A DNA stretch of 5,194 bases from Candidatus Bathyarchaeota archaeon (GTDB lineage Archaea; Thermoproteota; Bathyarchaeia; RBG-16-48-13; GCA-020355125), in assembly GCA_030607815.1 (NCBI GenBank), contig JAUWJG010000059.1, forward strand, positions 1-5,194, given 5' to 3'. The position numbers and the translations under genes were made by a program. The notes beneath the pieces are model-generated. The model was not told the origin of the DNA. It did no database searches and worked only from the letters and a program-made list of their open reading frames with translations. This document shows positions 1 through 5,194 of this stretch, piece by piece (position 1 is the first letter of the stretch; the number at the start of each line of letters is the position of its first letter).

Positions 1-185
1 CTACCATATTCAGATAAGGGATCTTTTTCTTCTTCTGGAGCATTAAGATCACACCAGCTCTTAAATGGCGACCTGACAAAATCATAGACCCTTCTGGCTG
101 TAATTGCAGGTTCTGAACCGGAACTCAAACAGATCTCGTAAAGTTCATCAATATCAAACAAATTATTCGTCTTAAATTGACACAC
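1..185 (-). CDS. 5' part of a RecB-like PD-(D/E)XK nuclease family gene (runs off left edge)
   Basis: A minus-strand frame stays open from a TAG at 192-194 to the window edge, giving about 61 codons that read as real protein. After a 26-residue lead come ITARRVYDFV (residues 28-37), SPFKSWCDL (39-47) and APEEEKDP (49-56). This resembles the N-terminus of TM0106-type RecB-like putative nucleases, which open with an I-T-A-x-x-[LV]-Y-[DN] segment, a P-x-x-x-[WY]-x-D segment and an acidic stretch. The catalytic PD-(D/E)XK part would lie outside the window. No ATG is available. GTG at 185-183 is the first usable start and TTG at 161-159 is an alternative. The Cys-Pro common in relatives is Ser-Pro here (residues 39-40). 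A 5' truncation is possible because decayed sequence lies directly upstream. Coding status is fairly secure; the family name is from memory and moderate. Confidence 0.55.
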   Translation of the reverse strand, partial: MCQFKTNNLFDIDELYEICLSSGSEPAITARRVYDFVRSPFKSWCDLNAPEEEKDPLSEYG

Positions 186-266
186 TGCATACTAAAAAAT
201 GTTGATTATTTTGGAAGTCTGAGTGATGTACAGAATCTTAACCCATTGCGGATCCCAATAAAAAAA

Positions 267-320
267 GGGTTTGCGGGAAACATCTCCAACGGGGGTGGAG
301 TTCGAGTCCCACGCCTCTAA
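267..320 (+). pseudogene. Decayed tRNA 3' half (T-arm and acceptor 3' strand)
   Basis: Bases 301-307 (TTCGAGT) are a canonical tRNA T-loop, followed by CCCAC (308-312) as the 3' T-stem strand and GCCTCTA plus A (313-320) as an acceptor-like 3' strand. The 5' T-stem pairs only if A299 is an extra bulged base (G295, T296, G297, G298, G300 against CCCAC). Upstream, CTCC-AAC-GGGG (284-294, with a loose C-G/T-G stem) could be the variable arm of a class II tRNA. CGGGAAA at 274-280 resembles a Ser(GGA) anticodon loop with position 33 changed from T to G. Only part of the anticodon stem pairs. I could find no D-arm/A-box and no 5' acceptor strand complementary to GCCTCT in 180-270. It is therefore probably a tRNA remnant, possibly a former integration target. 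The Ser identity is a weak guess. Confidence 0.5.
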
Positions 321-414
321 TCTGTAATTTATTGGTTGACTTTTGATGATATCTAAATCACTAGAACTATAATGGAAAAAAGTAAAACTGAGAAGGCTAT
401 AACTTATTAGAGAT

Positions 415-645
415 TTGAAAAGAACATTATTCATTTTATTCTTCTTTTTTACGTTGAGTCTTTCTAGAGCTCTGGTTGTCAATAGTTATGCTTCTATGGA
501 GATTGATGCATAAGGCTATGTTACGAAAGTGATTGATAGTGATACTCTTGATGTATCTAATTTTGGCAGGATTCGGTTAGCTGACATAAATACTCCAGAA
601 AGTAGGGAAACTGGATCTTCTTCAGGGTAAGAATTATTGTATGGA
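415..645 (+). pseudogene. Secreted staphylococcal-nuclease-like (thermonuclease) pseudogene
   Basis: One plus-strand frame beginning at TTG 415-417 reads a signal peptide (KRTLF, then a Phe/Leu-rich core to about residue 20, then VVNSYAS). It then reads the start of an SNase domain: GYVTKVIDSDTLDV (34-47) and RIRLADINTPES (52-63). By alignment with S. aureus nuclease, D43 matches Asp21, R54 matches Arg35 and E62 matches Glu43, while Asp40 is Asn59. Two in-frame TAA codons interrupt it. One at 511-513 lies between signal peptide and domain. The other at 628-630 sits where the family has Lys in a GYxxAKE segment, and ELLYG still follows in frame to 645. The catalytic C-terminal half is missing and the orc1 stop begins at 647-649. 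The relatives are exported nucleases. This copy looks dead, through point mutations plus truncation, and a stop-codon readthrough explanation seems unlikely. Confidence 0.75.
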
Positions 646-646
646 T

Positions 647-1915
647 CTAGCGGGTCTTTGCTGCATTTTTATTCATCATTTTGGATAGTAAACATTTTGG
701 TTTGAACTTTAAAAGGTTCTTTAGCCACGGGTCTTCAGAGTAAGCTGCTATAATCGTGGAGTTTGTTAAACTTAAACGGATTTTCTTAGTTCGACCGTAC
801 CTTCCTAAACTTACAAGCCTAGCGTTAAACACACCCATGATATCTAATTCGCTTATCAAACTACTGACTCGGCGTTGTGTTAATGGTTCAAAACCTATCT
901 CTCCACAAAGTTCAGTATAGACTTCGTAGACATCTCCCGTAATCGAAGTCGAAATCTTAGCTTTTTTAATTAGAAACATCCCACATAACACAAGTCTCGA
1001 GTGGGGGGTGAGTGTCCTCAAAATCATAGTAACACGATCGTGTTCAATCTTCTTTTGAGCTTGACGAATATGAACTTCAAGTATCTTTGCAGATCCCTCC
1101 CGCTCAACTAGCTCACCTGCTACTCGAAGAAGGGATAGAGCACGTCTTGCGTCACCATGTTCAGAGGCGGCTAGAGCTGAACATATATTTAAAGCTCCCT
1201 CAGATAAGACATCATCATAAAAAGTTATTTTTGTTCTATCAAGAAGAATGTCCCTTATTTCTGGCGCCATATAAGGTCGAAAAATCACTTCTTCTTCACT
1301 TAAGCTACTTAGAACCCGTGGATCAAGGAATTCTTTGAACATTATATCATTTGAAATTCCGACAATTGATAAACGTGAATGTTTTAACAATTCATTAATT
1401 CGAGTCAGTTCATAAAGGATTGAATCACCATGGTCCTTGACTAAAGTATCGATCTCATCTAAGACAACGATCATTAGAATTTTTTGTAGATCTAAAGATG
1501 TTTTAAATCTTGAATAAACTTCATTTGTAGCAAGACCTGTAAATGGAATTTTAATTCCAAGATCTGCCCCTAAATCAGCTAATATTCTATAGTTTGTTCC
1601 TGAAATACGGCAATTCACATATGAGATGAAGATTGGTGAATTTACTTCTCGACTTTTATGTAATAGATGCTCAAGAACATGCTTTACAACTGCGGTCTTT
1701 CCAGTCCCAGTCTTCCCGTAAATAAAAAGGTTAGATCCTCTAAAACCTCGCAAAACAGGAGCCAATATGTGACCAATTCTTATGATCTGTTCTTCTCTAT
1801 GGGGGAGATACTGAGGAATATAGTCTGGGCGTATGGCATCTCTATTCTTAAAAATCTTTGGACCTTCTAAGAAGTTGTTAAAAACATCTTCCAGTAGTTT
1901 GTTATCTAAGACCAT
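647..1915 (-). CDS. cdc6: Orc1/Cdc6 archaeal replication initiator (AAA+ ATPase)
   Basis: This is a 422-residue origin-binding and helicase-loading ATPase, of normal archaeal Orc1/Cdc6 length. Numbered from ATG 1915-1913, the order is: a lead with PDYIPxxLPHRE (about 30-41), Walker A GKTGTGKT (67-74), Walker B VVLDEID (150-156), sensor 1 IVGISND (184-190), the initiator-specific region with DPRVLSSLSEEE (198-209), and sensor 2 GDARRAL (254-260). A C-terminal winged helix (about 300-385) carries LTQRRVSSLISEL, followed by a basic tail. An upstream in-frame ATG at 1951 would add 12 hydrophobic residues (ICIIIISRNSF). I chose 1915 because GAGG (rc of 1925-1928) lies 9 nt before it and because the protein then starts like its family. 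The gene is convergent with the nuclease relic, only one base beyond its last recognisable codon. Its location suggests it acts at the adjacent upstream gap. Confidence 0.95.
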   Translation of the reverse strand: MVLDNKLLEDVFNNFLEGPKIFKNRDAIRPDYIPQYLPHREEQIIRIGHILAPVLRGFRGSNLFIYGKTGTGKTAVVKHVLEHLLHKSREVNSPIFISYVNCRISGTNYRILADLGADLGIKIPFTGLATNEVYSRFKTSLDLQKILMIVVLDEIDTLVKDHGDSILYELTRINELLKHSRLSIVGISNDIMFKEFLDPRVLSSLSEEEVIFRPYMAPEIRDILLDRTKITFYDDVLSEGALNICSALAASEHGDARRALSLLRVAGELVEREGSAKILEVHIRQAQKKIEHDRVTMILRTLTPHSRLVLCGMFLIKKAKISTSITGDVYEVYTELCGEIGFEPLTQRRVSSLISELDIMGVFNARLVSLGRYGRTKKIRLSLTNSTIIAAYSEDPWLKNLLKFKPKCLLSKMMNKNAAKTR

Positions 1916-2169
1916 AAAAGAATTCCTCGAGATTATTATAATGCATATCATTAGATTAATAAAAAAGGTTTCTACAATAAATTTGACTAGATACTCTAAT
2001 AAATTAATTAACCAGAATAATTTAGTGGAATGATGTTCTTGTAGAAGAAATTATTTTTACAACAGTTAAACTGAGTATATTGTATTAACAGTTTTTGTAA
2101 TGAAATAGGAGTTAAAGATAAAAGATGGAAAAATGATTATTTCTTTAGATCATATTCAACGAATCTAAA
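1916..2169. other. AT-rich gap upstream of orc1; candidate replication origin
   Basis: These 254 bases hold no credible gene. Archaeal origins usually lie beside orc1/cdc6, in an AT-rich gap with ORB (origin recognition box) elements. The gap contains one ORB-core-like match, AGTGGAA within TTTAGTGGAATGA (2021-2033), whose known consensus centre is CCAGTGGAAAC. It also contains a perfect 8-bp inverted pair, TTCTACAA (1970-1977) and TTGTAGAA (2039-2046), flanking AT-rich sequence with AATTAATTAA. No G-rich string follows the ORB-like core and I saw no second good copy, so the origin call rests mainly on position. Confidence 0.3.
1952..1976 (-). promoter_or_regulatory. Candidate archaeal promoter (BRE/TATA) of orc1
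   Basis: Read on the minus strand, purine-rich TAGAAACC is followed directly by TTTTTTATTAAT, which resembles a BRE plus TATA box. It is centred about 45 nt before the chosen orc1 ATG. A start of transcription about 25 nt downstream would leave a short leader containing the GAGG ribosome-binding site. An 8-bp sequence, TTCTACAA (1970-1977), overlaps the BRE side and recurs inverted at 2039-2046. AT-rich background makes chance matches easy. Confidence 0.35.
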
Positions 2170-2808
2170 TCACTCTTTACAGGGATATTTACCACAATTT
2201 CTTTTGTCGGGTTCTGGGCATATCTTATACTGAGAACCTCGACAATCGATTGAACCGAAAATTTCGGGATAAATTTTTTCTACGAGTCTTTTAACTTGTT
2301 TTGCTAGTTCTTGCATTTCGGGAGCAGAATTTTTACAGAGTCTGAGTTGCAAGAAATTAATTAAACTTCGCGCGTTTATGGTCCATACATAGGTACAATG
2401 TGTAGCAAGAGGGAGTAAGTATCTTGCGGTTTCGTATCCACAATTCTCCTTTAATTTGACATATTGTTCTTGGATATATTGAAGGGTTTTCTCGTATATC
2501 TCCTTATCAGTGTTGCTTCTAAATTTAGGGTAATAAAAGTCTGTCTTTCCTTCATCAGAATATCTAGTACTTCTTGCAGTATGTGAGGCAAGTCTATGTT
2601 CTAACAGTTCTCTACTAATTGCGATACTAATGTCTTTTAAGAGGAGTGTAAAGGATACGTGTTCAATAGTACTAGTAAAATCATGTTTTATCATATATTT
2701 TGTTAAATTACTGTCATTTTTTGAATTGAAGAATGGGCCTGATACTCTAACGGCGTCTGCAATTAATTTAATCCCGTTTTTAGTATAATTAAGAAGAGTC
2801 ACTTTCAT
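2170..2808 (-). CDS. thyX: Flavin-dependent thymidylate synthase ThyX
   Basis: This 212-residue enzyme methylates dUMP to dTMP using methylene-tetrahydrofolate, FAD and NADPH. Visible family features are STIEHVSFT (46-54), the ThyX motif region EHRLASHTARSTRYS (70-84), TARYLLPLATHC (127-138) and the flavin/dUMP-binding segment TINARSLINFLQLR (143-156). The signature RHRxxSxNxxSxRY is altered: the first Arg is Glu70 and the Asn is Thr77. His71, Arg72, Ser75, Ser80, Arg82 and Tyr83 remain. The tail has four cysteines (189, 197, 205, 210) around ICPEP and NCGKYPC. A CPE...CG tail of this kind is known in archaeal ThyX proteins and may bind metal. The ATG at 2808 has AGAGG (rc of 2819-2823) 10 nt upstream. 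The gap of about 212 bp to the upstream gene suggests its own promoter. Family identity is secure. Confidence 0.94.
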   Translation of the reverse strand: MKVTLLNYTKNGIKLIADAVRVSGPFFNSKNDSNLTKYMIKHDFTSTIEHVSFTLLLKDISIAISRELLEHRLASHTARSTRYSDEGKTDFYYPKFRSNTDKEIYEKTLQYIQEQYVKLKENCGYETARYLLPLATHCTYVWTINARSLINFLQLRLCKNSAPEMQELAKQVKRLVEKIYPEIFGSIDCRGSQYKICPEPDKRNCGKYPCKE

Positions 2809-2898
2809 TCGTTTATTACCTCTAACATGTAATGTGTGAATAAATTTATCTTAATTTTTGAAAAATTTGATATTTTTTAATTTGTAACATAAATCGAG

Positions 2899-2910
2899 AA
2901 ATATATAAGA
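2899..2910 (-). promoter_or_regulatory. Candidate TATA box upstream of thyX
   Basis: Minus-strand TCTTATATATTT resembles the archaeal TATA consensus and shares CTTATATA with the box in front of the glycerate kinase gene. It lies about 95 nt before the thyX ATG, implying a leader of about 65-70 nt. A weaker AT-rich alternative, GATAAATTTA (2841-2850), is nearer the gene and would give a much shorter leader. Confidence 0.4.
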
Positions 2911-2949
2911 TGTTTATTTATAAGAATTCAGTTTATCGAACGTTCATAT

Positions 2950-2978
2950 AAAAAATTTTTTTATTAACCTAAAAGGTT
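2950..2978 (-). terminator. Candidate terminator downstream of the MazG-like gene
   Basis: On the minus strand, about 40 bases after the MazG-like stop codon, AACCT-TTT-AGGTT forms a perfect 5-bp stem with a 3-nt loop (2978-2966). It is followed by AATAAAAAAA and a run of six T (2955-2950). A T-run is the main archaeal termination signal; the small stem is short and the position of the T-run is not ideal. It would separate the upstream genes from thyX. Confidence 0.35.
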
Positions 2979-3020
2979 TATTGGTTCATTAATTTCGTTT
3001 AACAGAATGTAGATTTATGA

Positions 3021-3374
3021 TTATTCGTTGTCACCTACATAGGTGCGTCCTCTTTGCAGATTTATTTTTCGTTTTTTTTCGAATTCTTGATCTACATCTA
3101 TATTAGGGTTAAGACAGTAGATGCCGTTAAGACAATAAAAGATTGTGTCTATGAACTCTTCAGTTATATGTTTAGCTAACTCTTCTTCGGATGTTACATT
3201 AAGCTCTCGTTTAAGCCATTCTTTATCCCCGCGGTGCTTCCAAGCATCTCCAGCTTCACCAAGTTCTATCATAGCATAGTAGATCTTTGTGGCTACATGT
3301 TCTTTTTTAGTACCCCATCCAAACTTTTTAGCTAAATCGATTACACTCGTTTTTGCTTCTTCCAATGTTGGCAT
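3021..3374 (-). CDS. MazG-like nucleotide pyrophosphohydrolase
   Basis: This is a 117-residue, all-alpha, probably cytosolic protein of the MazG/NTP-PPase superfamily. Such enzymes split NTPs or dNTPs to NMP and pyrophosphate with Mg2+. Numbered from ATG 3374-3372, it shows FGWGTKKEHVATKIYYAMIE (18-37) and the metal-binding pair ExxE (E37, E40 in ELGEAGDAW) and ExxD (E73, D76 in EEFIDTIFYCL). The closing KKRKINLQRGR (100-110) matches the family's K-x-x-N-x-x-R region. The 32-residue gap between the two motifs is a little longer than in classic MazG. An in-frame GTG at 3383 would add three residues; I preferred the ATG, which starts MPTLEEAK. The ribosome-binding site is weak (GAGTG). Lying next to thyX, it may control nucleotide pools, but the substrate cannot be read from the sequence. 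Confidence 0.85.
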   Translation of the reverse strand: MPTLEEAKTSVIDLAKKFGWGTKKEHVATKIYYAMIELGEAGDAWKHRGDKEWLKRELNVTSEEELAKHITEEFIDTIFYCLNGIYCLNPNIDVDQEFEKKRKINLQRGRTYVGDNE

Positions 3375-3447
3375 GATATACACTCAACTTTTCAGTAAAT
3401 TTTTTTTACCTTAATAATCTTTGAGAGCAAGTTCCATATTTCTTTTT

Positions 3448-3669
3448 TTAAGGAAGGATTTCAATCATCTTTCGTCTAGATTTGAATCCTGACACAATTT
3501 TAACTTGTAATGATGAAATATTAAAGTGCGTAGCAATTTTTTTGATTAACTCTACATTAGCTTTTCCCTTTTCAGGTTTTGAAGTTAATCCAACAATTAT
3601 ACTATTTCCTTCTACTTTGATGAAATCTTTATGAAATTTTATTTTAACCTCATACCTTCGATTATTCAA
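3448..3669 (-). CDS. DUF167 / YggU (UPF0235) family protein
   Basis: This small protein of 73 residues has no established function. It has the family pattern of a beta strand (RYEVKIKF, 5-12), an IIVGL strand, the signature SKPEKGKAN (30-38), a helix (VELIKKIATHF), and VKIVSGFKSRRKMIEI (56-71) with the typical G-x-x-S-x-x-K ending. Members are small alpha/beta proteins, often found beside unrelated housekeeping genes. The start is TTG at 3669-3667. An in-frame TAA lies nine bases upstream and no better start precedes the first strand, so TTG is likely although no strong ribosome-binding site is visible (GAAGA is adjacent). It is 74 bp downstream of the glycerate kinase stop and may be cotranscribed. 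The low-GC composition matches its neighbours. Confidence 0.88.
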   Translation of the reverse strand: MNNRRYEVKIKFHKDFIKVEGNSIIVGLTSKPEKGKANVELIKKIATHFNISSLQVKIVSGFKSRRKMIEILP

Positions 3670-3743
3670 TCTTCTTTAACCAATTATTACTTTTATCTTA
3701 AGAAACTTAAAAATATGTAATTTTTAATGTTAATTCGTTTGTT

Positions 3744-5132
3744 TTAAACTGATACTAGGATTATCAAGTCATTAATATTCATCCCAGTTGGACCCGTCAT
3801 TATGAGGTCGTTGATATTCATAAAGAAAGTATATGAATCATTATTGTCTAAATAATCAAGTGGGTTCATACCTTTCTCTTGAGCTCGTTTTACAGTAGTT
3901 CCATCGACAAGAGCTCCAGCTGCATCTGTAGAACCGTCTATACCATCTGTGCCGATAGAGGCGATGACAACACCTTCAAGTTCATTAATTCGAAGAGAAG
4001 CACCGAGCGCAAGTTCTTGGTTTCGTCCACCTTTCCCATTACCTATCACAGTTACTGTAGTTTCTCCACCAGCTAAAACCACGATAGGTTTAGGTAAGAA
4101 ACTTTCAGTTAAAACTGTTTCTCGAGCGAGAGATGCAATTACTGTTCCCACATGACGAGCTTCACCTTCCATGAAAGCGGAAAGAACTATAGATGTTAAT
4201 CTTAGTTGTGTAGCTTTTATTTTTGCCGCTTTGAGAGCTGTGCGGTTGCTCCCCAGAAGGATGTTATGAACTTTTTTGAAGTATGGATTATTTGGTTTCG
4301 GAGATTCTGGAGCTTTACCTTCTAGACCATCATTTAGGTATAGTCTAACAGTTTGAGGACTCTTCTCCCAGATACAGTATCGTTTCAGTATTTCTACAGC
4401 ATCTGAGTATGTGCTAGGGTCTGGTACAGTCAATCCTGAAGCTATACTTGGTAAATGGTCACCTACGACGTCCGAGATGATAAGACTGATAAGAGTTGCT
4501 GGGAAAACTTTCATTGCAAGGCGTCCTCCCTTAATATCAGAGATATGTTTGCGGACGATGTTGATTTCATCGATTTTTGCTCCACATTTAAGTAATTTAT
4601 TGGTCATTCTCTGCATCTCTGTCAATGTAATGTTTCCAGCGGGAAGAGGTAATAGAGCTGAGCCACCACCAGAAATGAGGGAGATGATTAAGTCGTTTTC
4701 TTTAACATCTTCTAAAAGTTTCATGATACTCCTAGCGCCTTTGACACCGGCTTTATCTGGGAGGGGATGACCCGCCTCGTTGAGTTTTATATGTCCAGTC
4801 TTTAGATCTTGAGTCGTACCCTGAGGTATGTTAACAAAACCATTGGTAATCCTTTTTTGCAGGAGTTCATTAATGGCTTCAGCCATTGTTCCACTTGCTT
4901 TACCAGCGCCGATTATGTATATTCGATCGTAGTCATCAAGGTTAATGGTAAAAGAACCAATTTTTAGAAGGCTACCATTGAGGTGAATTTGTTTCTTCAC
5001 AAGATTTTTTGGGTTAGACGCTTTTAAGGTCGATTCTAGAATTTCTAAAGCGATTTTTCGAGCTTTTCTATTTTTTTCAGTTTGAGCATTAGAAATTAAG
5101 TTTTGGAAGTTTTTAATCAGAAAATAGTACAC
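3744..5132 (-). CDS. gck: Glycerate 2-kinase, MOFRL family
   Basis: This 462-residue ATP-dependent kinase converts D-glycerate to 2-phosphoglycerate. In archaea it feeds non-phosphorylative sugar breakdown or serine/glyoxylate carbon into lower glycolysis. The N-terminal GCK domain shows IIGAGKASG (73-81), ISGGGSALLPLP (153-164), IVRKHISDIKGGRLA (192-206), SDVVGDHLPSIASG (220-233) and VPDPST (236-241). After GSNRTAL (294-300) comes the MOFRL domain with AGGETTVTVIGNGKGGRNQE (354-373), GTDGIDGSTDAAGA (394-407) and GPTGMNINDL (447-456). All expected blocks are present. The start is uncertain: GTG 5132-5130 opens the frame, but the GGAG before it is only 1 nt away. The family-like sequence begins at IKNFQNLISNA (6-16), just after a CTG. 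No ATG exists in this region. It is the first gene of the minus-strand group and has its own TATA-like box. Confidence 0.94.
   Translation of the reverse strand: MYYFLIKNFQNLISNAQTEKNRKARKIALEILESTLKASNPKNLVKKQIHLNGSLLKIGSFTINLDDYDRIYIIGAGKASGTMAEAINELLQKRITNGFVNIPQGTTQDLKTGHIKLNEAGHPLPDKAGVKGARSIMKLLEDVKENDLIISLISGGGSALLPLPAGNITLTEMQRMTNKLLKCGAKIDEINIVRKHISDIKGGRLAMKVFPATLISLIISDVVGDHLPSIASGLTVPDPSTYSDAVEILKRYCIWEKSPQTVRLYLNDGLEGKAPESPKPNNPYFKKVHNILLGSNRTALKAAKIKATQLRLTSIVLSAFMEGEARHVGTVIASLARETVLTESFLPKPIVVLAGGETTVTVIGNGKGGRNQELALGASLRINELEGVVIASIGTDGIDGSTDAAGALVDGTTVKRAQEKGMNPLDYLDNNDSYTFFMNINDLIMTGPTGMNINDLIILVSV
3764..3821. repeat. Imperfect 19-bp direct repeat at the 3' end of the glycerate kinase gene
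   Basis: Bases 3764-3782 and 3803-3821 agree at about 15 of 19 positions, with a 39-base (13-codon) period. They encode the doubled MNINDLI in the last 25 residues of the kinase. The second protein copy is the conserved GPTGxNxNDL ending, so the repeat may be partly coincidental convergence on similar sequence. Confidence 0.4.
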
Positions 5133-5166
5133 GCTCCATTAGTTATGAACTCCGGTTAGCTTCTTG

Positions 5167-5174
5167 TATATAAG
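5167..5174 (-). promoter_or_regulatory. TATA box of the glycerate kinase gene
   Basis: Minus-strand CTTATATA is centred about 38 nt before the GTG at 5132. A transcription start about 25 nt downstream would give a leader of roughly 10-15 nt, just long enough to hold the GGAG at 5134-5137. The bases before the box (AGATTTGT) are only a fair BRE match. The same octamer occurs upstream of thyX. Confidence 0.5.
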
Positions 5175-5194
5175 ACAAATCTTTTTAGGATTAA

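Noticed and set aside
373..411. Short plus-strand ATG frame (12 codons) before the nuclease relic
   Set aside because: Too short, no ribosome-binding site, and not conserved in any pattern I can see.
192..482. Minus-strand open frame of 96 codons across the left junction
   Set aside because: It is antisense to the tRNA-like sequence (giving the typical artefact EAWDSNS) and to the nuclease signal peptide. It has no recognisable domain and ends at the TAG before the RecB-like frame.
1087..2033. Three plus-strand open frames opposite orc1 and its upstream gap
   Set aside because: They are shadows of the well-supported orc1 gene, with low-complexity or unconvincing protein sequence and no family motifs.
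2941..2949. GAACGTTC palindrome (begins at 2938) near the candidate terminator
   Set aside because: A single 8-bp palindrome with no second copy and no clear promoter relationship; chance is sufficient.
3409..3453. CCTTAA / TTAAGG inverted pair in the DUF167-MazG gap
   Set aside because: Only 6 bp with a loop of about 33 nt, and one arm includes the DUF167 stop codon; not a convincing terminator.
3879..4770. Three plus-strand open frames opposite the glycerate kinase gene
   Set aside because: The opposite strand encodes a complete, motif-rich kinase; these frames show composition artefacts only.
1..5194. CRISPR array, insertion sequence or defence island
   Set aside because: I saw no regularly spaced repeats, transposase motifs or terminal inverted repeats. 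The RecB-like fragment alone is not enough to call Cas4 or a defence system.

Overview
The window looks like a low-GC archaeal chromosome. The strongest evidence is an Orc1/Cdc6 replication initiator with a C-terminal winged helix. Supporting it are a MOFRL-type glycerate 2-kinase, a ThyX with an archaeal-style Cys-rich tail, TATA-like boxes upstream of genes, and a tRNA-like T-arm. Gene content and style suggest a Thermoproteota/Bathyarchaeia-like lineage, but that placement is a low-confidence inference.

Five complete genes lie on the minus strand, so they are transcribed from right to left. In transcription order they are glycerate 2-kinase (5132-3744), a DUF167/YggU-family small protein (3669-3448), a MazG-like nucleotide pyrophosphohydrolase (3374-3021), flavin-dependent thymidylate synthase ThyX (2808-2170) and Orc1/Cdc6 (1915-647). 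Gaps are about 73 bp between the first three and 210-255 bp before thyX and orc1. This suggests one transcription unit from the right edge to a candidate terminator near 2950-2978, followed by separate promoters for thyX and orc1. ThyX (dTMP synthesis), the MazG-like enzyme (NTP/dNTP hydrolysis) and Orc1 (origin licensing) together make a small replication and nucleotide-supply neighbourhood. The AT-rich gap upstream of orc1 is where an archaeal origin would be expected.

The left 650 bases are the accessory and degraded part. At the left edge is the 5' end of a minus-strand gene whose N-terminus resembles TM0106/RecB-like PD-(D/E)XK nucleases. It continues outside the window. Next comes the decayed 3' half of a plus-strand tRNA. 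It is followed by a plus-strand staphylococcal-nuclease-like (SNase) secreted nuclease pseudogene that keeps its signal peptide and its DxDT and RLADINTPE motifs. That pseudogene has two in-frame stops, and its homology ends at the 3' end of orc1. The long minus-strand reading frame across this stretch is only the antisense of the tRNA-like sequence and the nuclease relic.

I did not find a CRISPR array, an insertion sequence or a clearly novel multi-gene system. The most informative observations are the relic-rich junction downstream of orc1, the variant ThyX motif and the candidate origin.
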